A DNA stretch of 61,669 bases from Bacteroidales bacterium (GCA_019454985.1 JACFNF010000017.1:1-61669); one strand, 5' to 3'; positions 1 to 9,002 are shown, numbered from the stretch's first letter. The notes: generated by a model not told the origin, from the sequence alone. Program-made: numbers and translations.

Positions 1-379
1 TTATCAGACTTTATGAACAAACTATTCACAAAAATGAAGTTTTAAATTGTTGTGAATGAAATACCAATCTTTTTTAGCAGAAATGACAAAAATCTGGCTG
101 TTGATAAGTTTAATTTTTTTTTGATGCATTGATTTGTTGAAATGACAGTGGAAAAATATTCATAACCCGAGGCAAAATGTGAATAAAAATGAGTAGTCAG
201 GAAAGAAGCTTAACATATCTTTTTTCTTCAACAGACTATTAACAAACCAGATAAATAGAATGTTGATAAGTACTTAAATCATTGATATTAAAATTATTAA
301 GCAAAAAAAGTGAGTCAATTCAATTTTAAATAAAGGATTCATTTTCAGACAAAAGCCTGGTTTTGGGAAGAAAATTGGA
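1..379. other. AT-rich intergenic region with DnaA-box-like cluster
   Basis: No gene is visible in this stretch. Against the consensus TTATNCACA I find one exact match (178-186, minus strand) and five with a single mismatch: 11-19 and 22-30 on plus, 51-59, 99-107 and 261-269 on minus. With the low GC content I would expect well under one such match by chance over this length. The region is clearly AT-rich, with T and A runs at 113-122 and 280-310. This could be part of a replication origin or a DnaA-regulated promoter region for rpiB. The left edge is cut by the window, so its full extent is unknown. The origin reading is inference. Confidence 0.45.
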
Positions 380-387
380 TACTTTTG
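380..387 (+). promoter_or_regulatory. Bacteroidota -7 box (TAnnTTTG) of rpiB
   Basis: TACTTTTG matches the Bacteroidota -7 consensus exactly and ends 18 bases before the ATG at 406. No clear -33 TTTG is seen at the usual spacing. Its position makes the in-frame TTG at 385 an unlikely start, because that codon lies inside the promoter. Confidence 0.6.
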
Positions 388-405
388 CAAAAAAGGATAT
401 CAACA

Positions 406-861
406 ATGGAGCAAAACAGACAAACGATACCAATTGCCAGTGATCATGGCGGGTTTGAATTGAAGGAATTTTTGCGTCACAAACTCACCGAAGCCGGATA
501 TCATGTTGAAGATTTTGGAACCTATTCAACGGAAAGTGTTGATTATCCTGATTTTATTCATCCGCTGGCTGCCGCCATCAATCAAGGGCGATTTCCGTTA
601 GGCATCATTTTATGCGGGAGTGGAAATGGTGCGCAGATGACAGCCAACAAATATCCGCATGTGCGGGCAGCCTTGTGTTGGGACGTTGAGCAAACCGCAC
701 TCACACGCATGCACAATGATGCCAATATTTTATCTCTTCCGGGGCGTTTCCTGAATTTTGATTTGGCCTGGAAGATGGTTCAGACTTTTTTAACGACTTC
801 TTTCGAAGGTGGCAGACACCTGAAGCGTATCGAAAAAATACCGCATTTGTTCACTTCATAG
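406..861 (+). CDS. rpiB: Ribose-5-phosphate isomerase B (RpiB/LacAB family)
   Basis: This enzyme interconverts ribose 5-phosphate and ribulose 5-phosphate in the non-oxidative pentose phosphate pathway, in the cytoplasm. The product is 151 residues, the usual family length. Visible motifs are the N-terminal ASDHGGFELK phosphate/substrate segment, the LCGSGNG loop with the catalytic cysteine followed by ANKYP, and the HNDANILSLPGR segment. The ATG at 406 is preferred over the in-frame TTG at 385 because a -7 box spans 380-387. A lutB-like gene starts 9 bases after the stop and is probably co-transcribed. The family is clear; LacA/B or other sugar isomerase activity is the only realistic alternative. 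Confidence 0.93.
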   Translation: MEQNRQTIPIASDHGGFELKEFLRHKLTEAGYHVEDFGTYSTESVDYPDFIHPLAAAINQGRFPLGIILCGSGNGAQMTANKYPHVRAALCWDVEQTALTRMHNDANILSLPGRFLNFDLAWKMVQTFLTTSFEGGRHLKRIEKIPHLFTS

Positions 862-870
862 CTTGAAATT

Positions 871-2253
871 ATGGCTGATAGGAAACAAATTTTCTTGAAG
901 GAAAGCGAGAAAAAAGCTTTCGATCAAAAGCACCGTCAAATCATATTGCACAATATGGCGCAATATGATGCGGCTGCCGAAAAGGGTAAAAAACGGCTGG
1001 CTCATTTAGAAATGCTACGCCAACGCGCCTATAGCATCAAACATAAATCACTTTGGCAAATCGAAAAAAACCTGATTGAGTTTGAGTCAAATTTTCAACG
1101 TAACGGCGGCAGGGTAATTTGGGCTTTGGATGCCGAAAGCGCTGTGAACGAAATCATTAAACTGTTAAAAAGCGAGCGTATCGAAAAAGTTGTCAAATCA
1201 AAAAGCATGACAACCGAAGAAATTGACCTGAATGTTCGGCTTGAAAAGAAAAAGATTGAAGTTATAGAGACCGATTTGGGAGAATTTATCGTTCAGCAGG
1301 CCGGCGAAAAACCTTACCATATTGTTACACCGGCTATCCATAAAAGTAAGGATGATGTTTCCGCTCTGTTTCATGAAAAATTCAATTTACCTGAAAACAG
1401 CAGTCCGCAGGAAGTCACGGCTTTTGTACGTCAACATTTGCGCAACGAATTTCGAAATGCAGAAGCAGGTATCACGGGAGCCAATTTTTTAATTGCTGAC
1501 ACAGGTAGTGTTGCAATCACCGAAAACGAAGGTAATGCTTTGCTTAGCATGGCTTTTCCGAAACTCCACATTGTGGTTGCCGGCATCGAAAAAGTGATTC
1601 CCTCTGCCGAAGACTTAGACCTTTTTTGGCCTCTATTGGCTACGCATGGCACCGGGCAACTGATGACAGCCTACAACTCCTTGGTTTCGGGAAGTGCAAA
1701 AAACGGTATTAACTCCTCAAAAATGGTGGTTATTCTGCTCGACAACGGGCGCACTGACATTTTAGCTAAAACAAGTCACCGGGCAGCCCTCGGCTGTATT
1801 CACTGCGGTGCCTGCCTCAACGTTTGTCCGGTTTATAAAAATATTGGCGGACACTCTTACGATACAACTTATTCCGGACCAATCGGCGCCGTGATTACCC
1901 CCATCATGAAAGGAATGCGGGAATATGGGCATTTGAGTTATGCTTCAACGATTTGCGGCGCCTGTACAGAAGTCTGTCCGGTGAAAATTCCGTTGCATCA
2001 GATGCTGCTCCTCAACCGAAAGGAATATGTTGAAGCCGGATTGTCCGCCTCATCCGAAAAATTCCAGATGAAAAATTCAACCCGTGTTCTGATGAAACGC
2101 AGTTGGTTGGATGCGCCGAAAAGCGGTACAAAAAACAAAGTGCTAAAGTATTTCGTTGCCAAGCAATGGGGACCTCATCGCATGCTGCCTGAAGCGGCAA
2201 AGAAATCGTTTTCACAACTTTGGAAAGAGCAAAATCTTAACAAGGACGAGTAG
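871..2253 (+). CDS. lutB: LutB-like iron-sulfur lactate-utilisation protein
   Basis: A 460-residue member of the LutB/YkgF family, the iron-sulfur subunit of the LutABC L-lactate oxidising system. The N-terminal two thirds match the LUD (DUF162) domain. Two ferredoxin-type [4Fe-4S] cysteine clusters follow: CIHCGACLNVCP near residue 312 and CGACTEVCP near residue 362. A short C-terminal extension is present, as in the family. It lies 9 bases downstream of rpiB on the same strand and ends 5 bases from the convergent SRAP gene. No LutA or LutC partner is visible in the window, so the electron donor and acceptor are unclear. The family call is firm; lactate as substrate is inferred from homology. 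Confidence 0.85.
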   Translation: MADRKQIFLKESEKKAFDQKHRQIILHNMAQYDAAAEKGKKRLAHLEMLRQRAYSIKHKSLWQIEKNLIEFESNFQRNGGRVIWALDAESAVNEIIKLLKSERIEKVVKSKSMTTEEIDLNVRLEKKKIEVIETDLGEFIVQQAGEKPYHIVTPAIHKSKDDVSALFHEKFNLPENSSPQEVTAFVRQHLRNEFRNAEAGITGANFLIADTGSVAITENEGNALLSMAFPKLHIVVAGIEKVIPSAEDLDLFWPLLATHGTGQLMTAYNSLVSGSAKNGINSSKMVVILLDNGRTDILAKTSHRAALGCIHCGACLNVCPVYKNIGGHSYDTTYSGPIGAVITPIMKGMREYGHLSYASTICGACTEVCPVKIPLHQMLLLNRKEYVEAGLSASSEKFQMKNSTRVLMKRSWLDAPKSGTKNKVLKYFVAKQWGPHRMLPEAAKKSFSQLWKEQNLNKDE

Positions 2254-2258
2254 ATCCA

Positions 2259-2960
2259 TCAAAAAAGACCTTGTTGTTCCGGCTGTTTAATAATCAGTCG
2301 TTCATCGTCATTAGACACCTTGTTGACCAATGACGAAACTGGATAACAATCCATCAACTCTTCAGGAAAAGGTTTGAGCAAAGATTGAATCTGATCGAGG
2401 TCGTTTTCGAATAGCCATTTTTTTTCGTCTTTGCGTTGCAGAATGAGCGGCATACGATCATGAACCGGCTCCATCAGGCGATTGGCCGCAGTTGTGACGA
2501 TTGAAAAAGTGTGAATAGGTTCACCGTTATCGCCACTCCATTGTTCCCAGATTCCGGCAAAGGCAAAGAGGCTTTCGTCGCGCATGAAAAACCGATAAGG
2601 CTGATGGGCGATGTTGTTTTTCCACTCGTAAAAACCATTGGCTGGTACAAGACAACGTCGTTGCTGAAAAGCTGTTTTAAATACCCGTTTTTCATGGAGG
2701 GTTTCGGCTCTGGCATTAATCATTTTTGAGGCTGTCCGCGGGTCGGAAACCCAAGAAGGAAGCAAACCCCAACGCAGATAACTGAGCCGGAACGGCTGTG
2801 TGTTGAGAATCACCGGAAGCCATTGAAACGGGGCACAATTAAAACCTTTGGCGGCCGAAACCTGACCCGGAGCCGGACGATGGATTTCATCATGAACCTC
2901 AATATCGAAACGTTCGCTGATCTGTTTTCCTTTGACCGATAACTGAAACCTGCCACACAT
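2259..2960 (-). CDS. SRAP-domain protein (YedK/HMCES family)
   Basis: A 233-residue SOS-response-associated peptidase family protein. Family members form a covalent thiazolidine crosslink with abasic sites in single-stranded DNA and so shield them during replication. The protein starts MCGRF, which exposes the catalytic Cys2 after removal of the initiator Met. Further family motifs are NARAET, RRCLVPANGFYEWK (with the conserved Glu), FAGIWE and HDRMPLIL (with the active-site His). The length is typical. The stop is 5 bases from the convergent lutB stop, and a -7 box lies upstream at 2992-2999. Function is assigned from the family; no SOS box was recognised. Confidence 0.9.
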   Translation of the reverse strand: MCGRFQLSVKGKQISERFDIEVHDEIHRPAPGQVSAAKGFNCAPFQWLPVILNTQPFRLSYLRWGLLPSWVSDPRTASKMINARAETLHEKRVFKTAFQQRRCLVPANGFYEWKNNIAHQPYRFFMRDESLFAFAGIWEQWSGDNGEPIHTFSIVTTAANRLMEPVHDRMPLILQRKDEKKWLFENDLDQIQSLLKPFPEELMDCYPVSSLVNKVSNDDERLIIKQPEQQGLF

Positions 2961-2991
2961 TTTTTTAAATCATGATTGACCCGAACAAATA

Positions 2992-2999
2992 CAAATTTA
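2992..2999 (-). promoter_or_regulatory. -7 box (TAAATTTG) of the SRAP gene
   Basis: Read on the minus strand this is TAAATTTG, an exact match to TAnnTTTG, 31 bases before the ATG at 2960. A CAAA (minus TTTG) at 3014-3017 is closer than the usual -33 spacing. Confidence 0.45.
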
Positions 3000-3076
3000 A
3001 CGGATGATGGATACAAAGATACCTGACTTTCATTCGAAAAAGAGCTCGTCTTATTGCGCTATCGTCTTTTTTAAGG

Positions 3077-3084
3077 TAATTTTG
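3077..3084 (+). promoter_or_regulatory. -7 box (TAATTTTG) upstream of SirB1-like gene
   Basis: TAATTTTG matches the Bacteroidota -7 consensus exactly. Transcription would start near 3090, giving a leader of about 75 bases before the ATG at 3166. That leader coincides with a 26-codon open frame (3089-3169). Confidence 0.5.
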
Positions 3085-3088
3085 TAAA

Positions 3089-3169
3089 ATGGATGAAGCG
3101 CTTTTTCAAATATGGCTGCATCAAAAGGTTTACTTCAACGGGAATGAACTTCCGAAAAGAATAAGATGA
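3089..3169 (+). CDS. Possible 26-codon leader ORF overlapping the next start
   Basis: An open frame beginning ATG GAT GAA encodes 26 residues (MDEALFQIWLHQ...) and ends in TGA at 3167-3169, which overlaps the next gene's ATG as ATGA. It starts only 5 bases after a -7 box, so the transcript may begin at or just after its ATG. Translational coupling to the downstream gene is possible. I recognise no family. It could equally be untranslated leader that is open by chance. Confidence 0.2.
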   Translation: MDEALFQIWLHQKVYFNGNELPKRIR

Positions 3170-4035
3170 AACAGATTAGCGAAATCAAAGCATTGATTAG
3201 TCTGGCCGATGAACCCGACAATCTTCTGTTTCAGGAAGTACGTCGCGGAATCCTGAATTTTGGAACTGAGGCCCTTCCACATCTTGAAGAAGCCCTCAAA
3301 ACAACTTCCGATCCATTTCTGATTGCTCGTATCACTTCGGTGAGCAATGAACTACGGCTGAGCAAATTGATTCCTGATTTAAAAAACTGGAAGAAATCCG
3401 ACAAAAAAGAAATTTTGGATGGATATAGGATTGTCCATGAACTAGTTTTTCCTGAATCGGATAAAATGCGGATCAATCGTGAAATTGAGCGAATGATTCA
3501 GGTCACTTTTGCTCAATATAACCCCACCACTACCCCTTTGGAAAAAGTACGGCTGTTGAACCATTTCTTTTTTCATCACCATCGTTTTGTCGGGGGAAAC
3601 TATGAGTCAATCACAGCCGAAAGTTTCGATCTGGAAAATGTTTTTGTAAAACGGAAAGGCAATGCCCTTGTTTTTGGAGTTCTGTATCAACACTTGGCCA
3701 ATTGTTTGCAAATTCCCATCGTCGGAGTGAATGTGCCTTACAATTTTTGCCTTGCCTATGTGGATGAACGATTTTACGGAAAAGAAAATTTTAATGTTGA
3801 CGAGCACATTCTTTTCTATATCAATCCCAATGGCATGGGAAATCTGATATCGCCCAAAGGCATGAAACATTTTCTGAACTCATCCCTTGAAAAGGTAAAA
3901 CCAGAATATTATACACCCTGTTCGAAAGAAACAACGATCAATCAGGTCATCACAACGCTTGGAGAAATTTTTCTGAAAAACAATCAACACGAACAGTTCA
4001 GTTTATTGTCAAAGTTTCGCACTGAATTTTTGTAA
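3166..4035 (+). CDS. SirB1/transglutaminase-like protein without catalytic Cys
   Basis: A 289-residue cytoplasmic protein of the SirB1-like (Transglut_core2) group. An N-terminal helical, HEAT-like region (about 1-120) precedes the transglutaminase-like core. Where catalytic members have GNC, this protein has KGNALVFGVLY (Ala at about residue 167). Where they have a PxHF-type histidine motif it reads PYNFCLAYVDE (Asn193). The core therefore looks non-enzymatic and more likely binds a partner or peptide. From memory, Bacteroidota relatives often carry GNP at the Cys position, so loss of the Cys may be a group feature. The function is unknown. Confidence 0.7.
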   Translation: MKQISEIKALISLADEPDNLLFQEVRRGILNFGTEALPHLEEALKTTSDPFLIARITSVSNELRLSKLIPDLKNWKKSDKKEILDGYRIVHELVFPESDKMRINREIERMIQVTFAQYNPTTTPLEKVRLLNHFFFHHHRFVGGNYESITAESFDLENVFVKRKGNALVFGVLYQHLANCLQIPIVGVNVPYNFCLAYVDERFYGKENFNVDEHILFYINPNGMGNLISPKGMKHFLNSSLEKVKPEYYTPCSKETTINQVITTLGEIFLKNNQHEQFSLLSKFRTEFL

Positions 4036-4140
4036 AGCAGACGGCGGAGTGATGGCTTTTTTCTGGTCAATACCTATCGTTTAATTTGAGAAATTGAACT
4101 TTTATCGGGCTGCTGCGTTTAGGAGAAAAACGCAGGAAAG

Positions 4141-4653
4141 ATGGAAAAAATAGCTTTGTTTTATGGCAGTTCCACCGGAAACACCGAAGGAGTTGCTTTT
4201 CAGATACAACGCGAGTTTGGCCTCGAAAATGTGAAGCTGTTCAATGTGGAGCGTGCCAAAGCAGCCGATGCCGAACCTTTTGAATACCTGATTTTTGGTT
4301 TATCCACCTGGGGTTTTGGCGACTTTCAGGACGATTTTTATTATTTCCTTTCAGAGCTCGACCAAATGAATCTGAAAGGCAAAAAAGTTGCACTTTTTGG
4401 TTTGGGCGATCAAGACTCTTATCCTGAAACTTTTGCCAACGGTTTAGGATTGCTATACGAACGGATTCGCGACAAAGGTTGCTCCATTTATGGGTTTACG
4501 GCTACCGATTTTTATCATTTCATCGAATCCAAAGCCGTTGAAAACGACCATTTTGTGGGCTTAGTTCTTGATCAGGACAATCAATCCGGGCAAAGCTCGG
4601 TACGGATAAAACATTGGGTTGAACAGGTAAAAACAGCCTTTGGTATGAATTAA
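4141..4653 (+). CDS. fldA: Flavodoxin (long-chain, FldA-like)
   Basis: A 170-residue FMN-binding electron carrier of the cytoplasm that donates low-potential electrons to redox enzymes. The phosphate-binding loop GSSTGNTEGVA is at residues 9-19. The two isoalloxazine-flanking loops are visible as STWGFGDFQDD near residue 58 and GLGDQDSYPETFANG near residue 98. The 20-residue insertion of long-chain flavodoxins is present. It stands alone between the SirB1-like gene (105 bases upstream) and the convergent purC. The partner reductase is not visible here. Confidence 0.92.
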   Translation: MEKIALFYGSSTGNTEGVAFQIQREFGLENVKLFNVERAKAADAEPFEYLIFGLSTWGFGDFQDDFYYFLSELDQMNLKGKKVALFGLGDQDSYPETFANGLGLLYERIRDKGCSIYGFTATDFYHFIESKAVENDHFVGLVLDQDNQSGQSSVRIKHWVEQVKTAFGMN

Positions 4654-4700
4654 AATCTACGAATTGCCCTTTTAAAAAGCATTCGAAAGCATAGCAATTT

Positions 4701-5660
4701 TTATTTGATGCCAAGTTTTTGCAAACAATCCATCACATTGAATTCGATGCGTTGGACAATGTTTTGGGGATTGGCTCTGACGAAAGCTTTGCCAGTCAGT
4801 TTTTCGAAAAGCTCGATGTATCGCTCCGAAACCTGGTTCACATAATCATTATCCATCAGGGGAACTTTTTGCCCGGCCTGGCCCTGAAATCCGTTTTGCA
4901 TCAGCCATTCCCTGACGAACTCTTTTGAAAGTTGTTTTTGTGCTTCTCCCCTGTCGAAACGTTGTTGATATTCATCGGCAATGAAATAGCGTGACGAATC
5001 GGGGGTATGGATTTCGTCAATGAGGAAGATTTCGTTGCCTATTTTTCCAAACTCATATTTGGTATCAACCAAAATAAGGCCTTGTTTTGCTGCCATTTCG
5101 CTTCCTCTTTTGAAGAGGTTGAAGGTATATTGTTCGATCTTGGCATAATCGTCGGCCGAAATCAAGCCTCGCCGGATGATTTCTTCTTTTGAGATGTCCT
5201 CATCGTGTCCTTCGTCGGCTTTGGTGCTGGGCGTAATGATGGGTGTTACAAAACGTTGATGTTCACGCATTTGGTCGGGTACAGGCACACCGCAAAGCAA
5301 ACGATTTCCCTTTTGGTAGCTGCGCCAGGCGCTTCCTGTGAGATATCCCCGGATGACCATTTCAACCGCAAATGGTTTACACTTGTGGCCAATGGTGACT
5401 ACCGGATCAGGATTGGCCATTTTCCAGTTTGGAACGATATCGGCAGTTTCATCTAAAAAGTAAGAAGCTATCTGATTGAGCACTTGCCCTTTGAACGGAA
5501 TTCCGCGAGGCAAAACCACATCGAAGGCCGAAATGCGATCGGTGGCAATCATCACCAACAAATCGTCTGCAATGGTATAGACATCGCGAACTTTTCCTTT
5601 GTAAAAGGCCGTTTGTTGCGGGAAACGGAAATGGGTTCCGGTTAAAACATCAGGATTCAT
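4701..5660 (-). CDS. purC: SAICAR synthase (purine biosynthesis)
   Basis: Phosphoribosylaminoimidazole-succinocarboxamide synthase joins CAIR and aspartate with ATP to form SAICAR in de novo purine synthesis. The 319-residue length fits the long, yeast-like form. Characteristic segments are [42 protein letters not shown] and [11 protein letters not shown], followed by the [12 protein letters not shown] segment near residue 220. Its ATG overlaps the phoH stop by 11 bases, so both genes are probably on one transcript. It ends convergently with flavodoxin, leaving a 47-base gap. Confidence 0.95.
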   Translation of the reverse strand: MNPDVLTGTHFRFPQQTAFYKGKVRDVYTIADDLLVMIATDRISAFDVVLPRGIPFKGQVLNQIASYFLDETADIVPNWKMANPDPVVTIGHKCKPFAVEMVIRGYLTGSAWRSYQKGNRLLCGVPVPDQMREHQRFVTPIITPSTKADEGHDEDISKEEIIRRGLISADDYAKIEQYTFNLFKRGSEMAAKQGLILVDTKYEFGKIGNEIFLIDEIHTPDSSRYFIADEYQQRFDRGEAQKQLSKEFVREWLMQNGFQGQAGQKVPLMDNDYVNQVSERYIELFEKLTGKAFVRANPQNIVQRIEFNVMDCLQKLGIK

Positions 5661-6654
5661 GGTTTTGCTGGTTTTTTTCGGATGAATTATTTTGTTTTGG
5701 CTCTACCGGTTTTTCAAAATGGGCGAAAGCCTTGATGATGCGGGTGACCAATTGATGGCGAACGACATCTTTATCATCGAGGACGATAAATTCAATGCCT
5801 TTTACTTTGTGAAGGATTTCCTGAGACTGCACCAATCCTGAGGATTGATGCCGAGGGAGGTCAATTTGAGTGATATCGCCGGTGATGATGAATTTTGATG
5901 ATTTTCCCATACGGGTGAGAAACATTTTCATTTGGCTGAGGGTCGCATTCTGGGCTTCGTCGAGAATCACGAAGGCATGATCCAAAGTGCGTCCGCGCAT
6001 GAATGCTAATGGAGCAATTTCGATGGTTCCGTCTTCGAGGAAGGTGAGGAGTTTTTGCTGTGGCAGCATATCGCGCAGGGCATCGTAGAGCGGTTGCATA
6101 TAAGGATCGAGTTTCTCTTTCATATCACCGGGCAAAAATCCCAGATTTTCGCCGGCCTCAACGGCCGGGCGCGTAAGGATGATGCGGCGAACTTCTTTAT
6201 TTTTCAATGCCCTGACGGCTAAAGCCACGGCAGTGTATGTTTTTCCTGTACCGGCGGGACCAATGGCAAAAACCATATCGTTTTCGGCAATGGCCGAAAC
6301 CATTTTTTTCTGATTGGCCGTCAGAGCTTTAATCTGAAGCCCTCCCCTGCCGAACACCAACACCTCTTTGTCAAATATTGGATGCTGATTGTTTTCGTCA
6401 ACCTCACCGATCATCAGTTGTTCGATCACTTTTTCGTTCATTGTGCCAAAACGCTCAAGGTGAATCATCAGCAATTCAAAACGTCGTACAAAATCGTCGA
6501 GCACTTCCTTATCGCCCATGGCTTTGAGCAGGTTTCCCCGGGCAATGATTTTCAGTTTTGGAAAAAGCTGTTTGATGGTTTCCAAATGTTTATCGCCTAC
6601 CCCGAAAAGGTCAAGCGGGCTGACGTTTTCAATCTGTATAATTTGTTCACTCAT
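5650..6654 (-). CDS. phoH: PhoH family ATPase
   Basis: A 334-residue cytoplasmic P-loop protein of the PhoH/YbeZ family, predicted ATPases often linked to YbeY and RNA metabolism. Walker A is GPAGTGKT at residues 132-139 and Walker B is VILDEAQNA near residue 231, followed by the family motif KMFLTRMG and a GDITQIDLP sensor segment. It is transcribed before purC with an 11-base overlap. A -7 box lies 37 bases upstream of the ATG. ybeY, a common partner, is not adjacent here but lies about 14 kb away at 20177. Confidence 0.92.
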   Translation of the reverse strand: MSEQIIQIENVSPLDLFGVGDKHLETIKQLFPKLKIIARGNLLKAMGDKEVLDDFVRRFELLMIHLERFGTMNEKVIEQLMIGEVDENNQHPIFDKEVLVFGRGGLQIKALTANQKKMVSAIAENDMVFAIGPAGTGKTYTAVALAVRALKNKEVRRIILTRPAVEAGENLGFLPGDMKEKLDPYMQPLYDALRDMLPQQKLLTFLEDGTIEIAPLAFMRGRTLDHAFVILDEAQNATLSQMKMFLTRMGKSSKFIITGDITQIDLPRHQSSGLVQSQEILHKVKGIEFIVLDDKDVVRHQLVTRIIKAFAHFEKPVEPKQNNSSEKNQQNHES

Positions 6655-6690
6655 AGGATTTTGACAAAATACTTCCTCGTTTTCTCAAAG

Positions 6691-6698
6691 CAAAAGTA
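6691..6698 (-). promoter_or_regulatory. -7 box (TACTTTTG) of phoH-purC
   Basis: Read on the minus strand this is TACTTTTG, an exact TAnnTTTG match. It implies a 5' leader of about 30 bases for phoH. No convincing -33 element was found. The remaining 129 bases up to 6827 hold nothing recognisable. Confidence 0.55.
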
Positions 6699-6827
6699 CA
6701 ATATTCCCTCAAGCCGCTTGTCAGGCTTTTTGATCGGAGAAGATGCATTTAAAATTATTGACTTTCGCGTGAATTACAGCGCAAGCTTCATATAAAATTT
6801 TTAGGGTGGTATAAAAGCATGAACAGT

Positions 6828-7967
6828 TTATGATTTGAGCCTGCGGCCTTTCCATTCTGTCGTGAAAATCAGAGCAATGATAGGGATCAGAAACACGTAA
6901 AACGGATAAATCAGGCTGAGTGGGACGAAAAGCCATAAGAGATTTTTTTGACTGTTGAACATGGCCGCTGCACGAACAAGCGGGAAATCGGCCATAGCTT
7001 TCAAGATAAAGAAAAGCACAAAAACAGGGATCATCCAGGGCAAAATGAATGCCGCGATCATCATGGCAATCAAAAAGAAGTTGAAAATAAAAACCACCCA
7101 GGCCGGGATAAGGGTTGATAAGTTGCGGTAAGCGCTGCTTTTGGAGACCCAACGAATGCGCTGGGATACAAAATCTTTGAATGAGGATAAGGCATTGGTG
7201 CTGACAATGGCGCTTTTCGCATTGCAAAAACCAATACATTCGGCTCCGAACAGGCTTTCAAAGCTATTCAACAGAAACAGGTCATCGCCGGAGGCAAAGT
7301 TTTGACCTGCTTGTTTTTCATAAGCCTGAAGGTACGAGTTACGCCGGAATGCCAGATTAGCGCCATTGGCCATCGAAGGTTTGTGCAGAGCTGCAGCGCC
7401 TCCAGTGGCTCCCATCAGGCTGCAGAATTCGAGCGCTTGTAATTTCTCAAAAAGATTTTTTCCGTATTCCAGGCGCACCGGCCCCAGCATCATTTGAACG
7501 GACTGTTGGCCGAAAGGCGCCACCATCATTGCAAGCCAGAAAGGCTGTGGCCGGCAATCGGCATCGGTCGTCAGGATGATCTCGGCATCCGAAGCTTCAA
7601 TTGCTTGACGTAAGGCAGCTTTTTTGCCTTCGCCCGAAGCCTTCAGCACCTTGATTCGTTCAGGATGGATTTCAGCCCAACTTTGGAGCAATTGCAAAGT
7701 GTCATCGGTTGAATGGTCGTCCACAAAGAGGAGGTCGAAAACAATGTTGTTTGCTTGTTGGCTTAACAGGCTGCGAACCAGCGGCTCCACATTCTGGGAT
7801 TCGTTACGCAAAGCTACGACCACCGATACTTTTGAGCCGGTATGCAGTTTGGCGGGCAAGGATGCCGACAATTTTCTCCACCCCCAGGTGTAAGCGGCTA
7901 TCAACAACAGATAAGCCAATGCTGACAGCTCCACTAAACGGAGCAACCAAACCGTTCCTTCAAACAT
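6828..7967 (-). CDS. Membrane-bound family 2 glycosyltransferase
   Basis: A 379-residue GT2 enzyme predicted to sit in the inner membrane. An N-terminal membrane segment precedes the GT-A domain, which contains VSVVVALRNE, the VDDHSTDD nucleotide-binding motif, the TTDADC metal-binding DxD-like motif, SGDD, and QRIRW matching the QxxRW signature. Several membrane segments close the C-terminus (about 285-370). The ATG at 7967 is preferred to the in-frame TTG two codons upstream. It overlaps the preceding membrane protein by 8 bases, so the pair is probably translationally coupled. The acceptor (lipid, polysaccharide or cell-wall precursor) cannot be told from sequence. Confidence 0.85.
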   Translation of the reverse strand: MFEGTVWLLRLVELSALAYLLLIAAYTWGWRKLSASLPAKLHTGSKVSVVVALRNESQNVEPLVRSLLSQQANNIVFDLLFVDDHSTDDTLQLLQSWAEIHPERIKVLKASGEGKKAALRQAIEASDAEIILTTDADCRPQPFWLAMMVAPFGQQSVQMMLGPVRLEYGKNLFEKLQALEFCSLMGATGGAAALHKPSMANGANLAFRRNSYLQAYEKQAGQNFASGDDLFLLNSFESLFGAECIGFCNAKSAIVSTNALSSFKDFVSQRIRWVSKSSAYRNLSTLIPAWVVFIFNFFLIAMMIAAFILPWMIPVFVLFFILKAMADFPLVRAAAMFNSQKNLLWLFVPLSLIYPFYVFLIPIIALIFTTEWKGRRLKS

Positions 7968-8985
7968 GGTCAATATTTTTTCTAAAAAATCTGAGTCTGA
8001 ACGAAAGCATAGCCCCCAGTAAGGCCGGCAATGCCAAATTGATCAGCCAGACCATGGAGCTGGCTGCCAACACCGAAAATGATAACTGTTCGTTCCACAG
8101 CCCGGTTTTTTCAAAATAAAGCCCGAAAACAGTCAAAGTGACTGAACCCCGAATGCCCAATTCGGTGATGGTGAGCGTAGGAATCAGCATCATAAGAAGA
8201 TAAATCAATGCAATGAGCATGAAGGCGATCAAAAAAGGAAGATGCACATCGAACACCAACAACATGAGGTAGAATTGGGTGGTGAAAATAAAATAGCGAA
8301 AGAGGCTTAACAGTAATATTTTTAGTAAATCGGCCCAGGAATAGAGTGTAAAAACGTCTGCGTAATCCATAAGCCATTCTTTTTTACGGGGAAAAAGGGC
8401 TGAAACTAAAATTTTTAATAAACCAATATGGAAATAAACGGTCAGCAGAAAAGCGATTATTCCGATTGAAACGACCCATAGGCCGACATAAATCCAGATG
8501 TTTTGACTCACGTACGGAATCACATCGGGTGCAAAAATGAGTGCGGCCACAATTCCGACCATGACACTGGCCAAAAACTGGGAAAAACTTCCGATAAGCG
8601 TAACCAACATTGCTTTGATATGACTCGCCTGTTGCAGCACAAACACCCTTCCTAAATAGTCACCGGCGCGATTCGGCAAAAACATACTTACGGCCATTCC
8701 GCTTAAAACGGCAGTGACAGCCTGATTTAATTTCACCTTTTCGAGCTTTAAAATGAGAAATTTCCATTTCAAACATTCAGTAAGAATATTGATAATCAGC
8801 AAGATGAATATTACCGCCGAAAAAGGCTGCATCATGCCGCTCAAACGAAGTTCGTGCAAAAGGTTGAGCCATTGCCTGATGTCGTGTTTTTTCAGGATTT
8901 GCAGATATACAAAAACAAAAGTGAGGATGAGGATGGCGATGCGCAATCCGGGATTGACCAATTTGATTACTTTTGCTTTCATCAT
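7960..8985 (-). CDS. UPF0104/LPG_synthase_TM integral membrane protein
   Basis: A 341-residue polytopic membrane protein with about eight hydrophobic segments, matching the lysylphosphatidylglycerol-synthase membrane domain (UPF0104/AglD2-like) family. Family motifs include the FLPNRAGDYLGRV segment near residue 98 and the TITELGIRGSVTL segment near residue 270. Such proteins are thought to move or present lipid-linked substrates. Its co-directional overlap with the GT2 gene suggests both act on the same lipid-linked glycan. The start is separated from the divergent ruvC start by only 17 bases. The precise role is unknown. Confidence 0.75.
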   Translation of the reverse strand: MMKAKVIKLVNPGLRIAILILTFVFVYLQILKKHDIRQWLNLLHELRLSGMMQPFSAVIFILLIINILTECLKWKFLILKLEKVKLNQAVTAVLSGMAVSMFLPNRAGDYLGRVFVLQQASHIKAMLVTLIGSFSQFLASVMVGIVAALIFAPDVIPYVSQNIWIYVGLWVVSIGIIAFLLTVYFHIGLLKILVSALFPRKKEWLMDYADVFTLYSWADLLKILLLSLFRYFIFTTQFYLMLLVFDVHLPFLIAFMLIALIYLLMMLIPTLTITELGIRGSVTLTVFGLYFEKTGLWNEQLSFSVLAASSMVWLINLALPALLGAMLSFRLRFFRKNIDHV

Positions 8986-9002
8986 GCTAATATCGGAACT
9001 TT

